NCBI GenBank assembly: GCA_902762495.1
Contig: CACWOL010000013.1
Coordinates: forward strand, 43,362-107,361
Direction of reading: 5' to 3'
Length of the DNA: 64,000 bases
DNA from: an uncultured bacterium
Lineage (GTDB): Bacteria; Verrucomicrobiota; Lentisphaeria; Victivallales; UBA1829
Shown: positions 36,127 through 45,468 of the stretch, in pieces
How positions within the stretch are numbered: the stretch's first letter is position 1
How the letters are laid out: each line of letters opens with the position of its first letter
The notes under the pieces: generated by a model
What the model was told of the DNA's origin: nothing
The model's input: the letters and a program-made list of their open reading frames with translations, nothing else
Databases searched by the model: none
Program-made: the position numbers and the translations under genes

Positions 36127-37017
36127 ATGGACCGTGAACACAAGCTTTTCCCCGCCGACTGGCAGAAGCCGGAGCCCGGCGGATTCGCGCGCTGCCTGGT
36201 CTGCCCCCGCCACTGCCTCATCGCCGAGGGACACACCGGATTCTGCGGCGTCCGCCTCAATCAGGGCGGCAAACTCTATTCCATGGCGTACGGCTACCCC
36301 TGCGCACTCCAGATCGACCCGATCGAAAAGAAGCCGCTCCGCCATTTCCGCCCCGGCACGCAGGCGTTTTCCGTCGGCACCTACGGATGCAACCTCAAAT
36401 GCGTGTTCTGCCAGAACAACCACCTGTCGCGCGAGAAATTCATGCCGAACGCCGCCTACCGCTACTACACCCCGGAAGCCCTGATCGAGCTCATCCGCCG
36501 ACACGGCAGCGAATGCGTGGCGTTCACGTTCAACGAGCCCGCGGTCTGGGCGGAATACGTGCGCGACTGCGCGATCATCGCCCGCCGGGAGAAGATCAGC
36601 ACGATCCTCGTCTCCAACGGGTATTTCTCAGACGAGTGCATGCAGGACGTCTTCCCGCTCTTCGACGCGGCGAACATCGACGTGAAGGGATTCGGGGATT
36701 TCTATCCGACCATGTGCTCCGGCGAGCTGGAGCCTGTGAAGCATTCCTGCGAGTTCTTCAAGAAGGTCTGCGGCGGCCACCTGGAGCTGACCAATCTGGT
36801 CATCCCCGGCAAGAACGACTCGCAACAGCAGATCGACGATTTCCTGGACTGGGTGCGCGACGGACTCGGCATCGACACGCCCGTGCATTTCACCGCATAC
36901 CATCCCGCGTACCTGTACCACGACAGCCCGCGCACGCCGCGTTCGGAGCTCGACAGTATCCAGGCGCACGCGAAGAGCCGCGGATTCCCGAACGTGTACC
37001 TCGGGAACATCTGCTGA
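36127..37017 (+). CDS. amrS: AmmeMemoRadiSam-type radical SAM enzyme, C-terminus short
   Basis: A 296-residue radical SAM protein of the pyruvate formate-lyase-activase-like AmrS family. An N-terminal cysteine set CLVCPRHCLIAEGHTGFCGVR precedes the radical SAM motif CNLKCVFCQN. Then come AFTFNEPAVWAEYV and IDVKGFGDFY. The chain ends NVYLGNIC. Relatives continue about 30 more residues with a CPxCG zinc-like tail; here a terminator follows, so this loss is real rather than a frameshift. AmrA/AmrB partners (AMMECR1, Memo) are not next to it. Target unknown. Confidence 0.82.
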   Translation: MDREHKLFPADWQKPEPGGFARCLVCPRHCLIAEGHTGFCGVRLNQGGKLYSMAYGYPCALQIDPIEKKPLRHFRPGTQAFSVGTYGCNLKCVFCQNNHLSREKFMPNAAYRYYTPEALIELIRRHGSECVAFTFNEPAVWAEYVRDCAIIARREKISTILVSNGYFSDECMQDVFPLFDAANIDVKGFGDFYPTMCSGELEPVKHSCEFFKKVCGGHLELTNLVIPGKNDSQQQIDDFLDWVRDGLGIDTPVHFTAYHPAYLYHDSPRTPRSELDSIQAHAKSRGFPNVYLGNIC

Positions 37018-37044
37018 CAAAGGCAGTTTTTTTAGCAAAAGAAT

Positions 37045-37082
37045 CGCCGGACGGCTGAACGATCAGCTGCCCGGCGTTTTCA
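37045..37082 (+). terminator. Terminator between amrS and parC (convergent)
   Basis: CGCCGG and CCGGCG arms plus inner CTG/CAG pairing, followed by TTTT on the plus strand. Confidence 0.75.
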
Positions 37083-37101
37083 TTTTGATTGAGGAAGATG
37101 T

Positions 37102-39870
37102 TCAGAACCCAAGATCGGGCTGGACATCCCACGAATCCTCTTCCCGTTCGGGTTCGGCGGGCTTTTGCGGCTTTTCTTCCGGCTTTTCTTCCGGCATGGG
37201 GGCGGGCGTGGAAGCCGTTTTTTCAACGGGAGCCGGAGCAGGTTTATCAGCAGGCACGGGCGCTGGAGCAGGAGCAGCAGGCGCGGCTTTTTCCACCGGT
37301 TTCTCCACAGGTTTCGCGGCAGGCGCGGGCTTCACGGCAGGCACGGGCTTCACAGGCGAAACGGCCTTCGGGACAGGAGCAGGCTTTTCAACAGGCTTGG
37401 ATTCCTGCGTTTTCTTCTCCTCTGCCTGAGACGCAGACTTGGGAGCCGTTTCCTTTTTCGGACGGCTGCGGCGGGCAACGGGTTTCGTTTCCGGTTCGGG
37501 CACGGGCCCCGGTTCAACGGGCGTTTCCTGAACAGGTTCCGGTTCGGACGGCGTTTCCGCCACTGGTTCCGGCACAGGAACCGGAGCCGTTTCCGTCGGC
37601 GTCTTTTCCACGGGCGCGCCGCCGTCATTACTGCCGCCATTACCACCGTTGTTGTCCTCCGGCGGGACCTCGACAAGCTCTGGTTCCGGCTCGGCGTCGG
37701 ATTCGTCCAGCAGACGCACGAACGTGATCTTCAGGAGCTTGCGCGGGGAAATCAGGATGCCGCCTGCCTTCGGGGAGCGTTCCGGCGCGTCCATGAGGGA
37801 AATCTGCTGGATCTGCTTGGCGCGGATCGGGGTGTCGACCTTGATCTCGTAAATGGCGTTCGGACGCGGCGTGATGAGTTCGAGGCGGCAGCCGTCCGGG
37901 ATGATGCGGTACTCGCGGTCCTTGATGAACGAGGCGATACGGGTGCGCTTGAAGTACGCGCGGCCGGTTTTCTTCTCGGAGTAGACGACGCCGAACACGG
38001 TGGTCTTGTCGTAGCGGCGGAACTCGAACAGGCGGTCGATAAAGATCTTGTCGGGGATGTCGATGACCTTGAAGTCGCCGGAGCGCTCCACGCAGAGCAG
38101 ATGGTCGAATTCGTTGCACAGCACGATGTCGTCGCTCTTCACGGAGGTGCCGATGTAGCAGTTCTTCTTGTCCCAGCCGACGCGGATGTTGGAAAGCGCG
38201 GCGACGCTCTTGTCGATCTTGGCGAACGGTTCGAGGCGGATTTCGGTGCGGCGCGGGAACATGTCGCCGTATTTCGCGAGCAGGCCCTCAATGTACTTGA
38301 TCGTGTACTGCTTGATGTGCTTCAGGTTCTTTTCCGCTTCATGGAGATCTTTTTCGAGCGAGGCGATCTCCTCGCGGTTCTTGTCGACTTCGAACGCGGC
38401 GATCCTGCGGATCGGAATCTCGACGAGGCGTTCGATCTCGGAATCCGGGATCACGCCCTGCGCCAGCTGGGCGAGGCGCGCGACCTCGGCGGGAGCGGGC
38501 TGCGCGATGTGCGGCCCGGCTTCGATGGCGGCGTGGAGCGCCTGCACGAGCGGGAGCCATTCGTCCTTGAACTGTTCAAGTCCGGTGCGGACCGCCTGGA
38601 ACATGGCCTCCTTCGTCTTGCAGGTCTCGATCTTCTTATAAATCTTCTCCTCGATGAAGATCTGCGCGAGGGTGCGGGCGAGGATCCTGTCGATGCATCT
38701 GGCGGCGACGATCTGGAGTTCCCATTTCAGATACTGCACGAGCTTTTCAGTATTGCGTCGGAGGATGTCGCTGGCGCTCATGCGGACGGGGCGGTTGTCG
38801 CAGATGACCATGTACATGCAGGAGATGCTGACCTGGCAGTCGGTATAGGTGTAGAGGGCGTTGATCGCCTTCTCCGGGCTGTAGCCGCGCTGGAGCGAGA
38901 GTTCGATGTTGACCTTGTCGTCCGCGGTATAGTCGTGGAACGAGGAAATCTTGATGCGGGACTTGTTGACGGCGCTCTCGATAGAGTCCATCAGTTTCGA
39001 GGTGTCGGTGCCCGCGTGTATCTCGCTGATGACGATGTCGTGTTTTTCGGCGGCGATTCGTGCGCGCAGCACGATCTTGCCCATGCCGTCCTGATAGTCG
39101 GAAACGTCCATGATGCCGCCCTGGAGGAAATCGGGATAGATCTGGAACGGCTCGCCCTTCAGGATGGAAATCTGCGCCCGCAGGAGCTCGTTGAAGTTGT
39201 GCGGGAAGATCATAGTGCGCGTGCCGACGGCGAGGCCGTTGGTGCCCATGAGCAGGAGCGTCGGGATCTTTGAGGGCAGGCAGACCGGCTCCTTGTTGCG
39301 GCTGTCGTAGGAATCGACGAACGTGGTGATGTCGTTGTTGAACAGGACGTCGCGGCCGAGCTTGGAGAGACGGCATTCGATGTATCGCGGCGCGGCGGCG
39401 GCAGTGCCGAGGATGATGTCGCCGAACGATCCCTGCTTGTCGATGAAGCATTCCTTGTTCGCGAGGTTCACGAGGGCGTCGCCGATGGACGCGTCACCGT
39501 GCGGATGGTATTTCATGGTGGCGCCGACCACGTTCGCGACCTTGTGGAACGTGCCGTTGTCCATCTGGAAGAGCGTCCAGAGGATGCGGCGCTGAACGGG
39601 TTTCAGGCCGTCGTCGACGTCCGGGATCGCGCGGTCCTTGATGACGTAGGACGCGTACTCGATGAAGTTGCGATCCATCATCTCCCGCAGGCGCTGGTTC
39701 GGGGAGGAGTCGACGGCGTCGGACGCGGATTCGTCATCGCCCATCTCGTCGGACTCCGGCGGATAGTGCATATCGGGATCGTAGTATACGGTTTCGGGCG
39801 TATCGGACGGGGGGTTGGAGGAGGCGTCGCGGTCGGGTCCGGCGGGGGGCGTGAGTTTCTTTTTCGGCAT
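37102..39870 (-). CDS. parC: Topoisomerase IV subunit A with long Pro/Glu/Lys tail
   Basis: A 922-residue DNA-cleaving subunit of a type IIA topoisomerase. The winged-helix region has LKPVQRRILWTLFQM, KYHPHGDASIGDALVNLA, and the catalytic tyrosine in AAPRYIECRLSKLG. A coiled-coil tower and a beta-pinwheel-like region (RVGWDKKNCYIGTSVKSDD) follow. From about residue 715 to the end the chain is low complexity, Pro/Val/Glu/Lys-rich, with an acidic end (DSWDVQPDLGF). No GyrA box is seen, so ParC is likely. parE is immediately upstream, 6 nt away. Confidence 0.88.
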   Translation of the reverse strand: MPKKKLTPPAGPDRDASSNPPSDTPETVYYDPDMHYPPESDEMGDDESASDAVDSSPNQRLREMMDRNFIEYASYVIKDRAIPDVDDGLKPVQRRILWTLFQMDNGTFHKVANVVGATMKYHPHGDASIGDALVNLANKECFIDKQGSFGDIILGTAAAAPRYIECRLSKLGRDVLFNNDITTFVDSYDSRNKEPVCLPSKIPTLLLMGTNGLAVGTRTMIFPHNFNELLRAQISILKGEPFQIYPDFLQGGIMDVSDYQDGMGKIVLRARIAAEKHDIVISEIHAGTDTSKLMDSIESAVNKSRIKISSFHDYTADDKVNIELSLQRGYSPEKAINALYTYTDCQVSISCMYMVICDNRPVRMSASDILRRNTEKLVQYLKWELQIVAARCIDRILARTLAQIFIEEKIYKKIETCKTKEAMFQAVRTGLEQFKDEWLPLVQALHAAIEAGPHIAQPAPAEVARLAQLAQGVIPDSEIERLVEIPIRRIAAFEVDKNREEIASLEKDLHEAEKNLKHIKQYTIKYIEGLLAKYGDMFPRRTEIRLEPFAKIDKSVAALSNIRVGWDKKNCYIGTSVKSDDIVLCNEFDHLLCVERSGDFKVIDIPDKIFIDRLFEFRRYDKTTVFGVVYSEKKTGRAYFKRTRIASFIKDREYRIIPDGCRLELITPRPNAIYEIKVDTPIRAKQIQQISLMDAPERSPKAGGILISPRKLLKITFVRLLDESDAEPEPELVEVPPEDNNGGNGGSNDGGAPVEKTPTETAPVPVPEPVAETPSEPEPVQETPVEPGPVPEPETKPVARRSRPKKETAPKSASQAEEKKTQESKPVEKPAPVPKAVSPVKPVPAVKPAPAAKPVEKPVEKAAPAAPAPAPVPADKPAPAPVEKTASTPAPMPEEKPEEKPQKPAEPEREEDSWDVQPDLGF

Positions 39871-39876
39871 GATGGG

Positions 39877-41739
39877 TCAGACCAGATTGTTTTGGATGTG
39901 TTCCCAGCGGGTCTCGTCGTTGCTGCCCATGTAGAACCGCAGCATTTCGTGGATGCCCTTGGTGTTTTCGAGGGTGACTTTTTCGAGGCGGATGTCGGGC
40001 CCGATAAACTGCTTGAACTCCTTCGGCGAAATCTCGCCGAGGCCTTTGAAGCGGGTGATCTCGGCGGACTTGCCGAGCTCCTTCGCGCGGTCGTCGCGCT
40101 CCTGTTCGGAGTAGCAGTAGAACGTCGTTTCCTTGTTGCGGACGCGGAAGAGCGGCGTTTCGAAGATGTAGAGGTGGCCGGAGATCACGAGCGATTCGAA
40201 GTACTGGAGGAAGAACGTGAGCAGGAGGTTGCGGATGTGCAGGCCGTCGACGTCGGCGTCGGTCGCGATCACGACCTTCGCGTAGTTCAGGTTCTCCACG
40301 TCCTCCTCGATCCCGAGCGTGCGCATGATGTAGAACAGCTCTTCGTTGGAGTAGATCGCGTCGAGCTTCTTCCCGAAGCAGTTGAACGGCTTGCCGCGAA
40401 GCGCGAAGACCGCCTGGTAGTTCGGGTCGCGGCTGGTCACGAGCGAGGAGCCTGCGGAATCGCCCTCGGTGAGGAAGATCATGGTCTCCTCGGCGAACTT
40501 CGAGCGGTCGCCGAAATGGTGGCGGCAGTCCTTGAGCTTGTTGTTCCGCAGGGAAATGCGCTTCGAGATGGCGGCGCCCTTCTTCTGCACCTTCTGTATC
40601 TCGCGGCGGACCTGCTCGTTTTTCTGAATCTTTTCGAGGAGGAGGTTGGCCTCGTCGGGGTGCTTCAGGAGACTGTCGATCACGGCCTGCTTCACGGTGC
40701 CCTCGATCCAGCCGCGCACGTCGGTGTTGCCGAGCTTGTTCTTGGTCTGGGACTCGAACAGCGGCTCCTGTATCTTCACGGCGATGGTGCCGAGGATGCC
40801 GTCGCGGATGTCCTTCGGGTCGAAGTTCTTGTTGAAATGCTCGTTGATGGCGCGCGTGATGCCGCCCTTGAACGCGGAAAGGTGCGTGCCGCCGTCGCTC
40901 GTGTACTGGCCGTTCACGAACGAGAAATAGCGTTCGCCCGTGTCGGCCGTGTGGCAGAACGCGAATTCGAGCGTGGAATCCTTGTAGTGGATGGGCTGGT
41001 AGAGGGAAGCGCCCTCATCGAGCTTGGATCGCACGAGGTCCAGCAGGCCGTTCTTCGAATAATACCGTTGGCCGTTGAGGTAGAGCGAAAGCCCGCTGTT
41101 CAGGTAGGCGTACATCCAGAGGCGGTTTTCCACCTCGGACGGACGGATCTCGTAGTTCGGGAAGAGTTTCGGATCGGGCGTGAAGCGGATGCGCGTGCCG
41201 GAATGCTCCGTGCCGGGGTCGATATATTCCTCGTGGTCGAGGATGCCCTCGCGGAAGACCGCGGTGCGGCACTTGCCGTCGCGCCAGGACGTGACCTCGA
41301 ACTGCGAGGAAAGCGCGTTCACGGCCTTCGTGCCGACGCCGTTCATGCCGACGGAGAACACGTATCCGTCCTTGTTGAACTTGCCGCCCGTGTTGATCTT
41401 CGAAACGCAGTCCACGAGCTTGCCCAGCGGGATGCCGCGTCCGTAGTCGCGCACGGTGAACGAGCCGTGGTCGGATGCGATGTCGATGCGCCGTCCGAAG
41501 CCCATGATGTATTCGTCGACGGCGTTGTCCACGACTTCCTTGAACATCACGTAGATGCCGTCGTCGGGGTGCGAACCGTCGCCCATGCGGCCGATGTACA
41601 TGCCGGGACGCTGCCGGATGTGGGCGAGCGCATCGAGTGTCTGAATGCTGTCGTCGTTATATTTTGAACGGGCGGCGTTCGATTCCGCCTGTTTCATCAG
41701 GTCGTCCTGTACGATGTCGATGTCATTGTCCGGGGTCAT
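39877..41739 (-). CDS. parE: Topoisomerase IV subunit B
   Basis: A 620-residue ATPase subunit of topoisomerase IV. The GHKL ATPase domain has FKEVVDNAVDEYIMGF and a GVGTKAVNALS loop; the transducer has the VNGQYTSDGGTHLSAFKGG lysine region. The TOPRIM domain shows FLTEGDSAGSSLV and VIATDADVDGLHIRNLLLTFF, the metal-binding residues. Length fits ParE rather than the roughly 800-residue GyrB. It precedes parC in one operon driven by TTGCAG-16-TATATT. Confidence 0.9.
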   Translation of the reverse strand: MTPDNDIDIVQDDLMKQAESNAARSKYNDDSIQTLDALAHIRQRPGMYIGRMGDGSHPDDGIYVMFKEVVDNAVDEYIMGFGRRIDIASDHGSFTVRDYGRGIPLGKLVDCVSKINTGGKFNKDGYVFSVGMNGVGTKAVNALSSQFEVTSWRDGKCRTAVFREGILDHEEYIDPGTEHSGTRIRFTPDPKLFPNYEIRPSEVENRLWMYAYLNSGLSLYLNGQRYYSKNGLLDLVRSKLDEGASLYQPIHYKDSTLEFAFCHTADTGERYFSFVNGQYTSDGGTHLSAFKGGITRAINEHFNKNFDPKDIRDGILGTIAVKIQEPLFESQTKNKLGNTDVRGWIEGTVKQAVIDSLLKHPDEANLLLEKIQKNEQVRREIQKVQKKGAAISKRISLRNNKLKDCRHHFGDRSKFAEETMIFLTEGDSAGSSLVTSRDPNYQAVFALRGKPFNCFGKKLDAIYSNEELFYIMRTLGIEEDVENLNYAKVVIATDADVDGLHIRNLLLTFFLQYFESLVISGHLYIFETPLFRVRNKETTFYCYSEQERDDRAKELGKSAEITRFKGLGEISPKEFKQFIGPDIRLEKVTLENTKGIHEMLRFYMGSNDETRWEHIQNNLV

Positions 41740-41893
41740 GCTGTGTAGTCCGTTCTCCGCCGCGTTCAGTGCCGTTCCCGCTCAAATCGTCTGCTGCGTT
41801 CCATGCCGGAACCGTCTTCCGCGGGCATCTGTGTGCAAGGTATTCTCCGATACGGCGGTGCTGTACTGGTTGATTCTTTCTTTTCACCCTAAT

Positions 41894-41921
41894 AATATAC
41901 CCCGGATTTCGATTTCTGCAA
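41894..41921 (-). promoter_or_regulatory. Predicted promoter for parE-parC
   Basis: TTGCAG (41921-41916), 16 nt, TATATT (41899-41894) on the minus strand, about 155 nt before the parE start. Confidence 0.55.
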
Positions 41922-41935
41922 GGTCAAATTCCCCG

Positions 41936-41971
41936 AAAAAAAGCGAAAAAACCGATGCCGCTTTTTCGCTT
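41936..41971 (-). terminator. Terminator after the lipase-like gene
   Basis: AGCGAAAAA and TTTTTCGCT arms with an 11-nt loop; the T-run follows on the minus strand. Confidence 0.65.
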
Positions 41972-42014
41972 CCGGTCATGGGAATCAAGGAGAAGCTTCT
42001 TTAGCGAGGGGATT

Positions 42015-43058
42015 TCATTCCGGGGCGGACGCATCATCGGCGGACATGCCAAACGGCGCGGAGTCAGGGATGGATTTGATCTGACCGCGAATCTCATTGA
42101 ATCTGCGTTCCTGAAACGCACGCCACAAGCTCCACGAGGCGATGCGTCCGTATTGGTCGAAGATGAAATAGACCGTGATGCAATGCTCTTTGGGCTTCCC
42201 TGTTTTTCGTCCGGTCGTCCATCTGACGTCCGTTTTCGCAAGGAGCCAGTCCGCGTAGGAATCCAGCAGGTCCATCTTGAAGACCGGCGGGATCGTCCAT
42301 TCGGACGGGATGGACAGAAAACTTTTTTTCACGACAACCCCGGAGTAATCATATTGCGGGCTGTACGGCTTCACTTCGTCACGATTGATTTTGTCCAGTT
42401 CGTTGAAATAGATTTGCGCCAGATGGACGACCGACTCAAGCGTCGCATTCGTGAGCCGCAGGTTCGATATCTCGGGAGCTGAAGCGACAAGACGGTATTC
42501 GACGAAATGATCCCGCAGGGGCTTCTCCGCACCTGAGAAGCCGATCGCGAATTTCTGTTTCCAGTTGCCGTACAGATATTTCAATACGCTGTCGTTGCGC
42601 GAGAAGACATTGATGACAGGTTCCCGGGAACACCGGATCATATCGTTCAGGTCAATATCAAAATCCACCGCCGCGCCCAGCAGAACAATCCGCCCGACCG
42701 TTATGCCGTTTTCCGCAAGGGATGATGCCGTTTTGGCAACGATCCGTCCTCCCATCGAATGCCCGATCAGGATCAGTTCGGACCGTTCACCTTCCGGCTT
42801 CTTTCCGATGTATTCCGTGACACTGTCCGCAAAAGCATCGGCATTTTCGATCACCCGATCCATTTTCACGGAATTGGACTGCCACGTCAGAACCGTGATC
42901 TTTTTCCCCGGGTAGAGCTTCCGGAGACAGGCTTCATAGCTTCCGTCTTGAGCGGTCTCCGTCAGCCAGCCGGGAATGAAGACGACCTCACCGGCATAGA
43001 TAACACAGAAGAGGATAAACAGAAAGAACGATAAAACCTGTTTTGAGAAACTCTTCAC
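42015..43058 (-). CDS. Exported alpha/beta-hydrolase with GHSMGG motif
   Basis: A 347-residue protein with an N-terminal signal (QVLSFFLFILFCVIYAGE). The hydrolase fold shows VVFIPGWL near residue 27, the nucleophile serine in LILIGHSMGGRI near residue 100, and INVFSRNDSVL, where the acid residue of the triad is expected. The C-terminal third is unlike lipases and may be a separate domain. It resembles lipases/esterases that act on lipids or acylated sugars; the substrate is unknown. Composition is less GC-rich than its neighbours, which may mark acquisition. Confidence 0.72.
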   Translation of the reverse strand: MKSFSKQVLSFFLFILFCVIYAGEVVFIPGWLTETAQDGSYEACLRKLYPGKKITVLTWQSNSVKMDRVIENADAFADSVTEYIGKKPEGERSELILIGHSMGGRIVAKTASSLAENGITVGRIVLLGAAVDFDIDLNDMIRCSREPVINVFSRNDSVLKYLYGNWKQKFAIGFSGAEKPLRDHFVEYRLVASAPEISNLRLTNATLESVVHLAQIYFNELDKINRDEVKPYSPQYDYSGVVVKKSFLSIPSEWTIPPVFKMDLLDSYADWLLAKTDVRWTTGRKTGKPKEHCITVYFIFDQYGRIASWSLWRAFQERRFNEIRGQIKSIPDSAPFGMSADDASAPE

Positions 43059-43123
43059 AGTAACGGGCTTTCCCTTGAGGAGCGTTTTGTTTTATTGAAG
43101 CGACAAGGATAGATGATACCGTT

Positions 43124-43151
43124 ACTATAGCAGAGTTTATCCGGATGTCAA
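43124..43151 (-). promoter_or_regulatory. Predicted promoter for the exported hydrolase
   Basis: TTGACA (43151-43146), 16 nt, TATAGT (43129-43124), about 65 nt before the start. It is the only perfect -35 in the window. Confidence 0.7.
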
Positions 43152-43162
43152 GCCCGAAGACG

Positions 43163-43198
43163 AAAAAAGCAATGCGTCCGGGTTGGCAGGCGCATTGC
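43163..43198 (-). terminator. Rho-independent terminator after the parvulin gene
   Basis: GCAATGCG/CGCATTGC 8-bp stem, then six T on the minus strand. Confidence 0.85.
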
Positions 43199-43227
43199 CG
43201 AATATCAGTTTTCAGGAAGACGGGCGA

Positions 43228-44502
43228 TCAAAGGACGGGAGTCGGGGCGGCTCCGGGATTCTTCGTGGCCTTCGTGTCGACCTTGGCGGGCGTGAAATCA
43301 TAGATCTTCACGTTGCTCTTGGCGCGTTCCGCCTTGAGCATCGCCTGAATCTCCTCGGAGACGGTCTTGTCGACGAGGAAATCGTGAATCTCGCCTTTGA
43401 CCTTGTCGAGCGGCATGTAGCCCTTCGGGTCCTGCTTCAGGAGCTTGATGATGTGGTAGCCGAACTGCGAGTGAACGGGCTTCGTGAATTCGCCGGGCTT
43501 TTCGAGCTTGAACGCGGCGGCGGCGAAATCCGGGTCGAGCATGCCGGACTGGTCCAGCAGCATGCCTTCCTTGTCGAACGGCGGCAGTTTGCCGTTGTCG
43601 CGCTTGCCGGAGGGGCAGTTGCTCTTTTCCTGCGCGAGCTTGTCGAAGCTGGCGGGATCCTTCACGAGCGCGGCGTAAATCTCGTCGATCTGCTCCTTCG
43701 CGAGCTTGTCGGCCTTGGTCTTGATCTCCTTCTCCTCCTTGGAATCAAGGGCGGAGACGGGTTCGCACTGGATCAGGATGTGCGCGACCGTGATGTTCTC
43801 CGGGACGGCGAACTTCTGCTGGTTTTCGCGGTAGAACTTCTCGACGGCCTCGTCGTTGACGGACTTCTCGGTCTTCTCGATGAAGTTCTTCTCCTCGTAG
43901 GCGGCGATGGCGGCATTGCCCTGGATGTCAGCTTCCTTCGCGATCTCGTCGCGGTAGGCTTCGAGCGAGAGGCCGCGTTCCTTGAGCTGTGCCTTCACGG
44001 CGTCGACCTGTTCGGCGGGCAGCTTCTTGATGGAGGCGTCGAAATGCGTCTTCACGAGCTCCTCGGAAGGAATAAAACCGTCTTCCTTCGCCTTCTGTTT
44101 CAGGATCGCGGTGTCGATTTTCTGGTCGACATACTGCTGCATTGCGGTGCGCAGATAGGATTCGGGCGTCAGCGTCAGGACCTGCTGGGACACTTTCTTC
44201 GAGAGGAGCAGATCCACGATCTCCTTCTTCGTGATCTTGGTCCCGTTGACCTCTGCAACCACGTCCGGCAGGAAGGAAAGCGCCTTCGTCACTTCCTCCT
44301 CGGAGGCGGGCTGGGACAGGAGCGCCCGGCGGATGGCGGCTTCCGCGGCCGCATCGCCGGCTCCGGTTGTCTTCGGCGCAGCGTCCGCGTCCAGGTCGGG
44401 AAGCCCCCTCAGGGAGAGCGCCGACGGGCTGCCGCTTTGGGCAAAAACGGAAAACGATACGGCACATGCCGCAAAAAAGACAAACAAGGATTTGCAGTTC
44501 AT
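43228..44502 (-). CDS. Periplasmic parvulin-type peptidyl-prolyl isomerase (SurA/PrsA-like)
   Basis: A 424-residue exported foldase. Signal peptide: KSLFVFFAACAVSFSVFAQ. A helical chaperone region at about 70-235 starts VVAEVNGTKITKKEIVDLLL. A PpiC domain follows at about 240-365, with VAHILIQCE and HSQFGYHIIKLL. A tail to residue 424 is probably disordered. It likely assists outer-membrane protein folding. It is the second gene after a lipoprotein gene, 26 nt away, and a terminator follows. Confidence 0.87.
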   Translation of the reverse strand: MNCKSLFVFFAACAVSFSVFAQSGSPSALSLRGLPDLDADAAPKTTGAGDAAAEAAIRRALLSQPASEEEVTKALSFLPDVVAEVNGTKITKKEIVDLLLSKKVSQQVLTLTPESYLRTAMQQYVDQKIDTAILKQKAKEDGFIPSEELVKTHFDASIKKLPAEQVDAVKAQLKERGLSLEAYRDEIAKEADIQGNAAIAAYEEKNFIEKTEKSVNDEAVEKFYRENQQKFAVPENITVAHILIQCEPVSALDSKEEKEIKTKADKLAKEQIDEIYAALVKDPASFDKLAQEKSNCPSGKRDNGKLPPFDKEGMLLDQSGMLDPDFAAAAFKLEKPGEFTKPVHSQFGYHIIKLLKQDPKGYMPLDKVKGEIHDFLVDKTVSEEIQAMLKAERAKSNVKIYDFTPAKVDTKATKNPGAAPTPVL

Positions 44503-44528
44503 CGTGAGAACCTTTCTATTGCTGATGA

Positions 44529-45269
44529 TTATGGATTCGCGGGCCGCGTGCTCAACCAGGCTTCGAACCCGGCTTTCTGCGCGGCGTCCGCGTTCATTTC
44601 CAGAATTGCGGCGAGGGTGGCGGCCTCGTTCTTCCGTCCGGCCGCGGCTGCATCCAGGGCATCCTGCATAAGCCCGGCGCAGGCGTCGGCTTTCTCCAGA
44701 GCGGCGCGCACCTCGGCTTCCTTGGTCACCGCGGCCGCATATGCGGGAAGTTTCGGGAAATACTTCGCGTTTGTCTTGGCAAACGCGCTCAAATCGGCGG
44801 CTGCGGCACGGATGTCGTCGGAGAACGCCGCCGCGCGCATTTTCTCGTTCAGGCGGTGCGCCTCGAGCAGAAGATCGACGTTGGCCTTCGCGTCGGTCAC
44901 GGAGGTACTGACGTCGCCGTATTTGAGGCAGTAGGCGTCAAGCTCGGCAGAAGCGCCGACGATGTCGCCCGCGTCGAGCTTGGCCTTCGCCGACGCGATC
45001 ACAGTGTTCGCACGGACGATGTGCTCGAAATCGGAAAGAAACATGTTCGTGGGATCGGTGCTGCGGTAGGTCTCAATGCTCTTGAGCGCCGCTTCGTTGT
45101 TCCCGCGGTCCAGATTCTCGAAAATCTCCAGCAGGGCGCGCGAACGCTCCATCGGCGCGGGAGGGGCGGACTTGGAACAAGACACAAGGCATGAGAACGC
45201 GGCTCCGGCCAGGAGGGCCGTGAACAACGCTTGTCGGATGAAATGCTTCGCGGAAGATGTTTTTTTCAT
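44529..45269 (-). CDS. Helical lipoprotein, unknown function
   Basis: A 246-residue protein with a lipobox (FSCLVSC, lipid on the second cysteine, about residue 31). The rest is Ala/Glu/Asp-rich and almost certainly helical, with repeat-like pairs such as LLEIFENLDRGNNEAALKSIE, compatible with tetratricopeptide-type bundles. It precedes a parvulin in one operon, so a role in outer-membrane assembly is possible; that is inference. Promoter TTGCTT-17-TATATT. Confidence 0.72.
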   Translation of the reverse strand: MKKTSSAKHFIRQALFTALLAGAAFSCLVSCSKSAPPAPMERSRALLEIFENLDRGNNEAALKSIETYRSTDPTNMFLSDFEHIVRANTVIASAKAKLDAGDIVGASAELDAYCLKYGDVSTSVTDAKANVDLLLEAHRLNEKMRAAAFSDDIRAAAADLSAFAKTNAKYFPKLPAYAAAVTKEAEVRAALEKADACAGLMQDALDAAAAGRKNEAATLAAILEMNADAAQKAGFEAWLSTRPANP

Positions 45270-45335
45270 GTCGGTCTTTCCAATCTGGTTCTATAGACAG
45301 CGGGCCGCGGGAAAAGTTCCGCAAACAGCCCATTT

Positions 45336-45364
45336 AATATACTCGCCCTTCCCCGAAAAAGCAA
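45336..45364 (-). promoter_or_regulatory. Predicted promoter for the lipoprotein-parvulin operon
   Basis: TTGCTT (45364-45359), 17 nt, TATATT (45341-45336), 66 nt before the start. Confidence 0.6.
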
Positions 45365-45366
45365 AC

Positions 45367-45399
45367 GCCCGTCTTCCGGCCGGAACCGGAAAACGGGTG
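45367..45399 (-). terminator. Candidate terminator after secY
   Basis: CCCGTTTTCCGG/CCGGAAGACGGG 12-bp stem (one G-U pair), then GTTTGCTTTTT on the minus strand. The T-run also carries the next promoter's -35. Confidence 0.6.
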
Positions 45400-45468
45400 A
45401 AATCGTTAGACGAACCGTCTGAGATGCGCGGGGGATAAGGCCGAAGCCCTGTCCGCCGCTCCACGGGG

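Noticed and set aside
37165..39273. 702-codon plus-strand frame with Arg/Phe repeats
   Set aside because: Shadow of parC; the Arg/Phe repeats are the complement of the Pro/Glu-rich tail.
39499..41667. 722-codon plus-strand frame
   Set aside because: Antisense to parE and the start of parC.
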